From contig NZ_FMYZ01000004.1 of assembly GCF_900101625.1 (NCBI RefSeq), positions 371,571 through 435,570 of the forward strand: a stretch of 64,000 nt of DNA, read 5' to 3'. The DNA comes from Cupriavidus sp. YR651 (GTDB lineage: Bacteria; Pseudomonadota; Gammaproteobacteria; Burkholderiales; Burkholderiaceae). Within the stretch, counting starts at the first letter, position 1, and each line of letters begins with the position of its first letter. Under the pieces are notes generated by a model. The model did not search any database. It was not told where the DNA came from and saw only the letters and a program-made list of their open reading frames with translations. The position numbers and the translations under genes were made by a program. Positions 54,020 to 61,271 of this stretch are shown piece after piece.

Positions 54020-55642
54020 TCAGCGGCTGCCGATCGGCACGATCGGCACCGAGGCGTTTTCCAGCACGGCAAGCTGGACGATGGGGTAGCCGTAGTTGAC
54101 CAGTGTCAGGGCGATCATCATCACGACCCACAGGGCGAAACCGTTAAGGACCGCGGGCGGGCGTCCGCCGGGGTGGATGGTTTCGCTGAAGGTATAAGGC
54201 GCCGGCGTGCCGACGGGGGCGCGATGGGCGGCGGCGAGGATGTAAACGAAGAGGATGGCCGAGATCACCATCGCCAGTCCCCCGAAGGTGGAGGCGGTCA
54301 CGGTCCAGGCCTGCGGGTGCAGGTCCGGATGGCTGTAGTCGTAGTAGGCCATGCGACGCGGCATGCCGAGCAGGCCAACCCAGTGCCACGGCAGTGAAAG
54401 CACCAGCATGCCGAGGAACCAGAGCCAGAGCTGGAGCCGCATCAGCGCGGCCGGCAGGGGGCCGCGCCCGGTCAGCTGCGGCCAGAGGTCGTAGGCGAGC
54501 GCCATGTACATGATGACGATGGCGCCGCCGAAGATCAGGTGGAAATGCCCCGTGACCCACTGCGTGTTGTGGATGGACTCGTTGAGCTGGTAGCTCATGT
54601 TGATGATGCCGCCCGCGCCGCCGAGGCCGAGCATGAAGAAGGAGAACGTCACCGCCAGCATCATCGGGTTATGCCACGGCAGCGCGCGCAGCCAGCCGAA
54701 GGCGCCGCTGCCGCCGCGCAGGCGGGCCGCGATTTCCACCGAGGCGACGATGGTGAAGACGGTCAGCAGCGTCGGCACCGACACCATCGCCGTCATGGCC
54801 GCGTGGACGAACTTGAAGCCCGATCCGACCTGCGGATCGGCGAACAGGTGGTGGATGCCGATGGGCATCGAGAACACGAGGAACAGCGCGAAGGCCACGC
54901 GGCCCATGGTGTCGCTGTAGAGCCTGCCGCCGATGGCGCGCGGGACGATGGCGTAGAAGGCGACGTAGGCGGGAACGAGCCAGAAGTAGACGATGGCGTG
55001 CAGCGTCCACGAGAAGAACACGCGGGCTAGGCCGGCGTTGATGGTGTCGGTCAGGCCGAGCGAGGCCGGCAGGATCAGCACGAGCACCTCGATGGCCGCG
55101 CCGAGCGACGTCCACGCCCACAGGTAGGCGCCGGCCACCGTGCCGTACACCGCGAGCGGCACCGTGGCGCCGGGGTTTTCGCGCCGCCAGGCACGCAGGT
55201 TGACCGCCATCAGCGCCACCCAGATCCACGAGCCGACCACCACCAGGACCACGCCAAGGTAGTAGAAGGGGCTGCCGATCATCGGCGGATAGAAGGTATA
55301 GAGGACCGACGCCTTGCCCAGCCCCATCGTCGCCGCCGCGAGCACGGTGCCGGCGATGACCAGCCAGAAGCCGGCCCACGCCCAGCGCAGGCCGACGAGC
55401 GGACGCTTCAGGCCGAGTTCGCAGATGGCATAGCCGAAGCCCATCGCCACCAGCGTGGGCAGCACGTAGGCCATGACCGTGCCGTGCGCCGTGACGGACC
55501 GGTAGTAGTGCTCGGGATTGTTGACCCACGTCGACAGCGGACTGCGGATGAACATTTGCCACTCGCCGAGCAGGATGGCGCCGAGGAAGGCTACGAAGGC
55601 CACCCAGAAATGCGCGAGGACGAGCTTTCTAGCGAGGAACAC
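54020..55642 (-). CDS. B-type (ba3-like) heme-copper oxidase subunit I
   Basis: Catalytic subunit of 540 residues with about 12-13 helices. Heme and copper ligands are visible: His53 in TAHGTVMAY (low-spin heme), His215 with Tyr219 (HAIVY, the cross-linked copper-ligand pair), His264/His265 in GIHHLFADP, and His366/His368 in TGHFHLIFGG. The ba3-like pattern with YFWLVPAY distinguishes it from A-type oxidases. It reduces oxygen to water while pumping protons. It overlaps the subunit II gene by 14 bases. Confidence 0.93.
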   Translation of the reverse strand: MFLARKLVLAHFWVAFVAFLGAILLGEWQMFIRSPLSTWVNNPEHYYRSVTAHGTVMAYVLPTLVAMGFGYAICELGLKRPLVGLRWAWAGFWLVIAGTVLAAATMGLGKASVLYTFYPPMIGSPFYYLGVVLVVVGSWIWVALMAVNLRAWRRENPGATVPLAVYGTVAGAYLWAWTSLGAAIEVLVLILPASLGLTDTINAGLARVFFSWTLHAIVYFWLVPAYVAFYAIVPRAIGGRLYSDTMGRVAFALFLVFSMPIGIHHLFADPQVGSGFKFVHAAMTAMVSVPTLLTVFTIVASVEIAARLRGGSGAFGWLRALPWHNPMMLAVTFSFFMLGLGGAGGIINMSYQLNESIHNTQWVTGHFHLIFGGAIVIMYMALAYDLWPQLTGRGPLPAALMRLQLWLWFLGMLVLSLPWHWVGLLGMPRRMAYYDYSHPDLHPQAWTVTASTFGGLAMVISAILFVYILAAAHRAPVGTPAPYTFSETIHPGGRPPAVLNGFALWVVMMIALTLVNYGYPIVQLAVLENASVPIVPIGSR

Positions 55643-56213
55643 AGGTCATCCTTTCCGCGTGGCGGGCACGCTCCATGAAATCCTCGCGCGGCAGGACCTG
55701 CACCTTCGCCCACATCGCCTCGTGGCCGATGCCGCAGTACTCGTGGCACGGCATCAACTGCTCGCCAGCGCGCGGGAAGGTCGTGGTGAAGGTGGCCACG
55801 AAGCCGGGAACCAGCATGGTGTTGGCATTGGTGGTGCCGACGATGAAGCCGTGGATGGCGTCGGCGCTGGTGCCCCGGAATGTCACGGGCACGCCTTGCG
55901 GCACCACGATGCACTGCGGCTCGAAGGAGTATTGCTGCGCCACCAGGCGCACCGTCACCTTGCCGTCGCTGTCGACCGCGGTGCCGAGGTTGCCCTCGAC
56001 GAATTCCCCCTCCAGGTGCAGCGTCCTCACGTTCACCGTCTCCACGCGCGATGGCGGCATCGACGCCCAGTGCACGCCGGCGAAGATCATCAGGAGGATG
56101 ATCACGGCGATGATGATCGCCACGACCACGGCCCATCGCCGCTCCGCCGCGACGGCGACCGCTTCGGCGTGGTGACCGTCGGGCGTGGCCGGCGTTGACG
56201 AGGTGGCGTTCAC
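55629..56213 (-). CDS. ba3-type oxidase subunit II (CuA)
   Basis: Subunit II of 194 residues. One membrane helix (about 29-50) anchors a periplasmic cupredoxin. The CuA site is complete: His121, then Cys156, Cys160, His164 and Met167 in PCHEYCGIGHEAM. A single helix, rather than two, is typical of the B family. It accepts electrons from cytochrome c and passes them to subunit I. Its start overlaps the small-subunit stop by 4 bases. Confidence 0.93.
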   Translation of the reverse strand: MNATSSTPATPDGHHAEAVAVAAERRWAVVVAIIIAVIILLMIFAGVHWASMPPSRVETVNVRTLHLEGEFVEGNLGTAVDSDGKVTVRLVAQQYSFEPQCIVVPQGVPVTFRGTSADAIHGFIVGTTNANTMLVPGFVATFTTTFPRAGEQLMPCHEYCGIGHEAMWAKVQVLPREDFMERARHAERMTCVPR

Positions 56214-56395
56214 TGGATCAGCCCCCGCTGCGCATACACGCCGAAGTAGAAAGCCAGGTAGATCAGTACGACGATGGCGGTGGCCACGCCGGCCACGGCA
56301 AAGGTGCCGGTGGGGCCGCCGCTCACCACGCGGTGCACGTCGTGGTCTGCCGGAGGCGGTTCGTCGTGATGCATCGGATGCAGCGGATCTGGCAT
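56210..56395 (-). CDS. small single-helix oxidase accessory subunit
   Basis: 61-residue protein, His-rich N-terminus (HPMHHDEPPPADHDVHR) followed by one membrane helix (about 29-50, GTFAVAGVATAIVVLIYLAFYFG). Comparable to subunit IIa-type small subunits of ba3 oxidases. It lies 5 bases after the triheme cytochrome gene, and its TGA overlaps the subunit II ATG (ATGA), which makes translational coupling very likely. Confidence 0.75.
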   Translation of the reverse strand: MPDPLHPMHHDEPPPADHDVHRVVSGGPTGTFAVAGVATAIVVLIYLAFYFGVYAQRGLIQ

Positions 56396-56400
56396 GGCGG

Positions 56401-57735
56401 CTACTCGGGGAGGAGCTTGCGTAGTTCGTTGACCTGTGGCGGTGCCACCGGCGTGCCGGTATTGCCCCAGGCCACGCGGATGTAGGTCACCACGGCGGCG
56501 GCCTGTTCGTCGTTGAGGATGTGCGAGAAGGGCGGCATGCCGTGCGGACGCGGGTTTTTCTGCGTGCCCGGCGCGTAGCCGCCGTTGAGCACCATGCGGA
56601 TCGCGTTGACCGGCGACGACATCGTGATCGACTGGTTGCCCGCCAGCGGCGGGAACGACGGCGGATGGCCCTTGCCGTCCTCGGCGTGGCACATCGCGCA
56701 TTGCTGCTGGTAGATCTTGCGCCCGGCCTCCATCACGGCCGGCTGCACCAGATGCTCCTGGGTGGGCGGCGGCGGTTCGGTGTCGCGTTGCGGCAGGGCC
56801 TTCAGGTAGACGGCCATCGCCTGCACATCCTCGTCGCTCATGTACTGCAGGCTGTTGTAGACGACTTCCGCCATCGGGCCGTAGACGGTGGCGCGGTGGG
56901 AGACGCCCACCTGCAGCAGGTCGACGATGTCCTGGAGCGGCCAGTTGCCCAGCCCGGCCTCGCGGTTCGACGTGAGCGACGGTGCGTACCAGTTCTGGTT
57001 CGGAATCATCCCGCCCTCGAACTCCTTCGACTCGCTGGAGCCGCCCAGCGCGTTGATGGCCGTGTGGCACATCGCGCAGTGACCGAGGCCCTCCACCAGG
57101 TAGGCGCCCCGGTTCCACTGCACCGACTGTTTCGGGTCGGGCTGGAACTCGCCCTCCCTGAAGTAGAGCGTGCGCCAGCCAATCAGCAGTTCGCGCTTGT
57201 TGAACGGGAAGCGCAACTCGTGCGGATGGTTCTTGCGCTTCACCGGCGTGACGGACATCAGGTAGGCGTAGATCGCATCCGAATCCTCGCGCGTCACCTT
57301 GGTGTACGAGGCGAACGGCATGGCCGGGTAGAGCAGGGTGCCGTCGCGCGAGACGCCGCTGTGCATCATCCGGTAGAAGTCGTCGGCGGTCCATTGGCCG
57401 ATGCCGGTCTCGTCGTCGGGCGTGATGTTGGGGACGTAGAGGTTGCCGAAGGGCGTCGCCATGGCGCGGCCACCTGCGAACGGCGGGTTGTTGGGCTCGG
57501 TGTGGCAGGCCACGCAGTCGCCGGCGCGGGCCAGGTATTCGCCCTTGACGATGATCTGGCTGGCGGGGCTGAGCGCGCCGGATGCGCTGGCTCCCCTGGC
57601 TGCGGGACCGCTCGCGGCCGTGACGGGCCCCGGCTTCCCGATCGGCCCGCGATGCGTCTGCCGCAGGGCCAGCACGACCACCACCGCCAGGATCACGATG
57701 CCGATGAGGAGGATGGACAGCCCGCGCGCTTTCAT
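56401..57735 (-). CDS. triheme cytochrome c, alcohol-dehydrogenase-cytochrome-like
   Basis: Membrane-anchored cytochrome of 444 residues with an N-terminal helix (about 8-24). Three c-type sites are present: CVACH, CAMCH and CAMCH. The domain series, with YLARAGDCVACHTEP and GRAMATPFGNLYVPNITPD, matches the cytochrome subunit of membrane-bound alcohol/gluconate dehydrogenases, which deliver electrons to oxidases. No dehydrogenase gene lies beside it, so it probably serves this oxidase as electron entry. Confidence 0.9.
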   Translation of the reverse strand: MKARGLSILLIGIVILAVVVVLALRQTHRGPIGKPGPVTAASGPAARGASASGALSPASQIIVKGEYLARAGDCVACHTEPNNPPFAGGRAMATPFGNLYVPNITPDDETGIGQWTADDFYRMMHSGVSRDGTLLYPAMPFASYTKVTREDSDAIYAYLMSVTPVKRKNHPHELRFPFNKRELLIGWRTLYFREGEFQPDPKQSVQWNRGAYLVEGLGHCAMCHTAINALGGSSESKEFEGGMIPNQNWYAPSLTSNREAGLGNWPLQDIVDLLQVGVSHRATVYGPMAEVVYNSLQYMSDEDVQAMAVYLKALPQRDTEPPPPTQEHLVQPAVMEAGRKIYQQQCAMCHAEDGKGHPPSFPPLAGNQSITMSSPVNAIRMVLNGGYAPGTQKNPRPHGMPPFSHILNDEQAAAVVTYIRVAWGNTGTPVAPPQVNELRKLLPE

Positions 57736-57748
57736 GGCTTGCTCCGCA

Positions 57749-58486
57749 TCACCGCTGGCTGCCGCACGCCAGCGGCATGCGTACGAGGTTGGACGATTCC
57801 GGCGACGGGTCCTTCGGCGGCGGCTGCTGCGACAGGAATGCCGCCACGGCCGCGATGTCGGCGTCGGATAGCCGCGAGGCGATGCGCTTCATGCAATCGG
57901 GCTCCGCCGCGTGCCGCTCACCCACCCTCCAGCGCGTGAGCTGGCCGACGATGTAGGCGTGCCGCAGTCCCACCAGTCCCGGAATGCCCGGCTCCATGCC
58001 GGTGAGTCCCGTGCCGTGGCAGGCCGCGCAGGCGGGGATGCCTTGCTTGCCGTCGCCGGTGGTGACAAGGGTCTGGCCGCGCGTCACGGCGGCGGCTGGC
58101 GCGCCGGACGGCTCGGCCGGGGCAAAGGGCGGGCGCTGCTTGGAAAAGTACTCGGCAATCTCCTTCAGGTACGGGTCCGGCAGGTAGGCGACGAGGTAGT
58201 TCATCGGCGCATAACGCCGGGTGCCGTCGCGGAAGGCAACGAGCTGGTTGTAGAGATAGCCGGCGGGTTTGCCGGCAATGCGCGGGTAGTAGCCGTTACT
58301 GGTGCCCTGGCCGCTCTGTCCGTGGCAGGTGACGCAGCCCTGCACGCGGGCTTCCATCGAATCGACATGCTGGAACGCGGGAATGGCGTCGGTCTGGGGA
58401 GCGGGGATGACAGGCGCCTGCGCCCGGCCGGCGAGCGGCAGGGCAAGGAGGGATGCGAACATCAGGGCCAGCCATGGGGCACTCAT
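57749..58486 (-). CDS. diheme cytochrome c, first gene of oxidase operon
   Basis: Exported diheme cytochrome of 245 residues, Sec leader about 1-22 (AGRAQA). The sites are CVTCH and CAACH, and the YYPRIAGKPAGYLYNQLVAFRDG block is the c4-type fold pattern. Cytochromes of this type shuttle electrons to terminal oxidases. It heads a six-gene operon with gaps of 13 bases or less (except the last). It is divergent from the nifQ gene. Confidence 0.88.
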   Translation of the reverse strand: MSAPWLALMFASLLALPLAGRAQAPVIPAPQTDAIPAFQHVDSMEARVQGCVTCHGQSGQGTSNGYYPRIAGKPAGYLYNQLVAFRDGTRRYAPMNYLVAYLPDPYLKEIAEYFSKQRPPFAPAEPSGAPAAAVTRGQTLVTTGDGKQGIPACAACHGTGLTGMEPGIPGLVGLRHAYIVGQLTRWRVGERHAAEPDCMKRIASRLSDADIAAVAAFLSQQPPPKDPSPESSNLVRMPLACGSQR

Positions 58487-58668
58487 GGTCTATGTGTCGT
58501 CCGGAAGGCATACAGAGACAGCCTATGCGCTACCCGGGCAATGTCAAATGCAGATTTTTTCCGCAGAGATGAAAGTGTTACCGCGCGTCGGGGAGCGCTT
58601 GCCTTGCCCGCTCTCGTTGCCCCGTTTGCCGCGACCCACGACGAGTGCATGACAGGTCTCATGCGCGT

Positions 58669-58697
58669 TTGACTACCGTTATATACGTCGATATATT
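58669..58697 (+). promoter_or_regulatory. sigma-70 promoter for nifQ with symmetric -10 region
   Basis: TTGACT (58669-58674), a 17-base spacer and TATATT (58692-58697) make a near-consensus promoter. A short inverted repeat TATAT-N6-ATATA (58680-58695) overlaps it and could bind a regulator. Start of transcription would be near 58704, giving a 120-base leader before the nifQ ATG. Confidence 0.7.
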
Positions 58698-58823
58698 GCG
58701 ATGAGGCGGGACCCACGATGCCGCGAGGAATATGAGGTGTCCCCGCCATGTTCACACCGGGTTTGCGCCGCGTTTGCACCGCGTTTTCACAATATCCCCG
58801 CCGAGTTCCGGAAGTCCCCGTCG

Positions 58824-59432
58824 ATGAACCGCTCATTGCTGCTGCTGGATGCCTTTGCCGCCCACCCCGGCGACCCCGTGACCCGGGCGCTGGCGGGTGT
58901 CCTGGAAACCGCCTGCGCCGGGCGCCTGCCGCGCTTTGCGCAATGGCTCGGGCTGCCGCCGGCCGAATTCCGCCAGATGCTCGATCACTGTTTCCCCGGT
59001 GCGGCCCAGGCGGGCTGGGAGCCCGATGTACCGCCGCAGGACCCCGACGCCTTGCCGTGCGAATTCGCCGACCTGGTCGAGATGCTCGAAGACGGCCACA
59101 CGCCGGCCCGGCATGGCCCCGAGGTCCGCTGGGCCGCGCATGCGCTGGCGTCCGGGTGCTTCGGCCACACGCATCTCTGGCAGGATATGGGCCTGTCCGG
59201 CCGCCACGATGTCTCCACGTTGCTGGAGCAGGTCTTCCAGCCGGTTTTCGCAGCCAATACCTCGGACATGAAATGGAAGAAGTTCTTCTATCACCGCGTC
59301 TGCGAGCGGCTGGACATCCATCCCTGTCCCGAGCCGTCGTGCGAGGGCTGCGATCACTATGCGACCTGTCACGGCGCGGAAGCCCCCCTCACGGAAATCC
59401 CCGTTGCATCGGTAGCCATCCAGAAGGCATGA
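58824..59432 (+). CDS. nifQ: NifQ-like molybdenum-donor protein
   Basis: Protein of 202 residues. The C-terminal metal motif C-x4-C-x2-C-x5-C is present as Cys168, Cys173, Cys176 and Cys182, with MKWKKFFYHRVCERLDIHPCPEP directly before it, the hallmark of NifQ. NifQ carries an iron-sulfur/molybdenum cluster and supplies molybdenum for nitrogenase cofactor. No nitrogenase gene is in the window. It is divergent from the oxidase operon. It might serve another molybdoenzyme or be a remnant. The ATG at 58824 was chosen by frame and family start. Confidence 0.85.
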   Translation: MNRSLLLLDAFAAHPGDPVTRALAGVLETACAGRLPRFAQWLGLPPAEFRQMLDHCFPGAAQAGWEPDVPPQDPDALPCEFADLVEMLEDGHTPARHGPEVRWAAHALASGCFGHTHLWQDMGLSGRHDVSTLLEQVFQPVFAANTSDMKWKKFFYHRVCERLDIHPCPEPSCEGCDHYATCHGAEAPLTEIPVASVAIQKA

Positions 59433-59713
59433 CGCCGCGCCAACCCCGCTGGCCTTCCGTCTTGCCGGCCATGCTGGCGGCGTTGGTGCTGGCCGCCTGC
59501 GCGTCGCAGTTTGCGCTGGCACCGAACGGGGACCTGTTCACCGGCCGCCGGGAGGGCGTGATCCGGCGGATTGCGCCCGACGGTACGGTCAGCGTGGTGG
59601 CGGAGAGCTTCCAGTCGATTCGCGGCGTCGCCTTCGATGCCGGACGCCGGCAGTTGTACGCCATCGAGCATGGCAAGGGCATGTCCACACTGCGCAGAGT
59701 GCCGGTGGACTGA
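59429..59713 (+). CDS. short lipoprotein with half beta-propeller repeat
   Basis: 94-residue protein whose ATG overlaps the nifQ stop (ATGA). Residues 1-24 form a lipoprotein leader (LVLAAC), and the rest resembles one or two propeller blades: FALAPNGDLFTGRREGVIRRIAPDGTVSVVAESFQSIRGVAFDAGRRQLYAIE. That is the NHL/SMP-30 pattern, but far too short for a propeller. It could be an independent small lipoprotein or a fragment of a former larger gene. Translational coupling to nifQ is noteworthy. Confidence 0.6.
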   Translation: MTPRQPRWPSVLPAMLAALVLAACASQFALAPNGDLFTGRREGVIRRIAPDGTVSVVAESFQSIRGVAFDAGRRQLYAIEHGKGMSTLRRVPVD

Positions 59714-59720
59714 GCGCCGG

Positions 59721-60044
59721 TCAGGCGCGATCCAGGTCGTCGCTGTGCCACCACGCATCCAGCAACGGCTGGAAGCGGTCGTCAGGCGCCGGTGGCACGC
59801 GGGAGCTCTTGCGCGAGGGCGGCAGTTCGCGGCCGGTGAGCTGGTAGAACACGGCGTTGGGCAGGGTGCCGGGGCCGTAGGGCACATGATCGACGACGCT
59901 CATCTGCCGCGCCGCCTTCAATGCACGAGTCGTTTCCTCGGCCGTGAGCCCGCTGGTGTCGGCCAGCGCATCGCGTCGCAGCGGACCCTCGCGCTGCAGA
60001 CCGGCAATCAGCAGATGCACGCATTCGCGCGTATTCCGTTTCAT
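59721..60044 (-). CDS. putative winged-helix-like small protein
   Basis: 107-residue protein. The N-terminal half, KRNTRECVHLLIAGLQREGPLRRDALADTSGLTAEETTRALKAARQMSVVDHVPYG, has a helix-turn-helix-like arrangement with an alternating basic and small residue pattern and could bind DNA. The C-terminal half is Pro/Arg-rich (SRKSSRVPPAPDD). The family is not recognised. It converges on the lipoprotein gene, 7 bases away. Confidence 0.45.
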   Translation of the reverse strand: MKRNTRECVHLLIAGLQREGPLRRDALADTSGLTAEETTRALKAARQMSVVDHVPYGPGTLPNAVFYQLTGRELPPSRKSSRVPPAPDDRFQPLLDAWWHSDDLDRA

Positions 60045-60230
60045 AGGCGTGCATTTTTCCGCACCTGCCCTCGACTACACAATCGGACGTGACATTTGTT
60101 TGCAATCTGTTGTGGATTTTCATGACAGATGCCCCCCTTTAGTGGGAGGAAGCAAGATGTTCCATCCATCGCGGCTCGCTTTGTGCAATGCCTGTTCCAC
60201 ATCGCGCGTGTCCCTCTTGCGTCGGCGCCA
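60045..60230. other. divergent promoter region
   Basis: Divergent region between the small protein gene and imuA. The part after 60230 holds the LexA box. Nothing else was identified. Confidence 0.5.
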
Positions 60231-60252
60231 ATACTGTATAAACATACAGTAT
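60231..60252 (+). promoter_or_regulatory. LexA (SOS) box for imuA-imuB-dnaE2
   Basis: The core CTGT (60234-60237), an 8-base spacer and ACAG (60246-60249) match the E. coli-type LexA consensus CTG-N10-CAG. The full arms ATACTGTAT and ATACAGTAT are perfectly symmetric around AAAC. It lies 65 bases before the imuA start. This explains damage induction of the cassette. Confidence 0.93.
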
Positions 60253-60317
60253 CGAGAAACTTCCAGCGCGCGTGCCGATGGGCTTTTACCTTTCGACGCG
60301 AGCCTCCCGCATCACCA

Positions 60318-61271
60318 ATGACCGCGCCAATGACTGCGCTATCGCATGCCGCACCGCTCCTGGCGGAGGACCGCGCATCCCCATCGCCACCATCGCCACC
60401 ATCGCCACCATCGCCGCCATCGACCCTGCCGACCCCGCTCTCCGGACCCGGGCGACGGGCGGCGGTCAGCGAGCTCGAACACCGCTACCCCGGGCTGTGG
60501 CGCGCCGGCCAGCTGGGCCGTGCCGGCCGCCTGCCGGTGTGCCCGACCGGCTATGGCGCGCTGACGGCGGAACTGCCCGGCGGCGGCTGGCCCACTGGCG
60601 CGGTGACGGAACTGCTGCTGGCGCAGGATGGCGCGGGGGAATTACGCCTGCTGATGCCGGCCTTGCGCACCCTGACCGCCGCAGGACGCCGCGTGGGGCT
60701 GGTCAATCCGCCGTACCTGCCCAATGCAGCCGGACTGGCCGATGGCCGGCTGCCCGCGCGTCAGCTCTATTGGGTACGGCCCTCGGCGGAGGCCACGCTG
60801 GCCTCCCGGCGCACGGACATGTTGTGGGCGGCCGAGCAGATGCTGCGCAGCCAGGCCTTTGGCGCCGTGCTGGTCTGGCTGGCCGGTGCGCGGCCGGAGG
60901 CGCTGCGCCGCCTGCAGGTGCTGGCGCAGGCCGGCGACACGGTCGTCTGGGCGTTGCGTCCGCTGCGCGTGCTGCATGAATCGTCGCCAGCCATGCTGCG
61001 CCTGGCGTTGTCACCGCTGCCCGGCAATGTGATGTCGATCGTCTTCCATAAGCGGCGAGGCCCCGTGCGGGACACGCCGCTGCTGTTGCCGCTCGATGGC
61101 ATGGCGCACGTGCCCGGACGTGCCGCCGCGCCCGCGGTGTCCCCCGTTGTTTCGCCTGCCGTCGCGGCAGGGCCTGATCATGCTCACGACCATGCCGGCG
61201 TGGCCTACGTACTGGATCGCGGTGCACCTGCCGCGCCTGTCGCTGGACGCGTTGCAACCGAGCTGGCCTGA
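60318..61271 (+). CDS. imuA: ImuA, translesion mutagenesis accessory protein
   Basis: RecA/SulA-like accessory factor of 317 residues. After a Pro/Ser-rich N-terminus (S-P-P repeats, about 22-40) the core begins ELEHRYPGLWRAGQLGRAG, with GGGWPTGAVTELLL and RLLMPALRTLTAAGRRVGLVNPPYLPNAAGL. The tail is Val/Ala/Pro-rich. ImuA, ImuB and DnaE2 form the mutasome of many bacteria lacking UmuDC. The start is the first ATG after the LexA box in frame. Its end overlaps the ImuB start by about 92 bases. Confidence 0.88.
   Translation: MTAPMTALSHAAPLLAEDRASPSPPSPPSPPSPPSTLPTPLSGPGRRAAVSELEHRYPGLWRAGQLGRAGRLPVCPTGYGALTAELPGGGWPTGAVTELLLAQDGAGELRLLMPALRTLTAAGRRVGLVNPPYLPNAAGLADGRLPARQLYWVRPSAEATLASRRTDMLWAAEQMLRSQAFGAVLVWLAGARPEALRRLQVLAQAGDTVVWALRPLRVLHESSPAMLRLALSPLPGNVMSIVFHKRRGPVRDTPLLLPLDGMAHVPGRAAAPAVSPVVSPAVAAGPDHAHDHAGVAYVLDRGAPAAPVAGRVATELA
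60381..60416. repeat. 9-base tandem repeat in imuA
   Basis: Four units of CCATCGCCA (three perfect, one with one change) encode the S-P-P run at the start of ImuA. The period keeps the frame, so copy number could change the linker length without inactivating the gene. Confidence 0.75.

Noticed and set aside
58824..59432. Part of a nitrogen-fixation cluster
   Set aside because: No nif, fix or molybdenum-transport genes were found around it in the window.
60381..60416. Phase-variation repeat in imuA
   Set aside because: The unit is 9 bases, so gain or loss does not shift the frame; it only changes a Ser-Pro linker.
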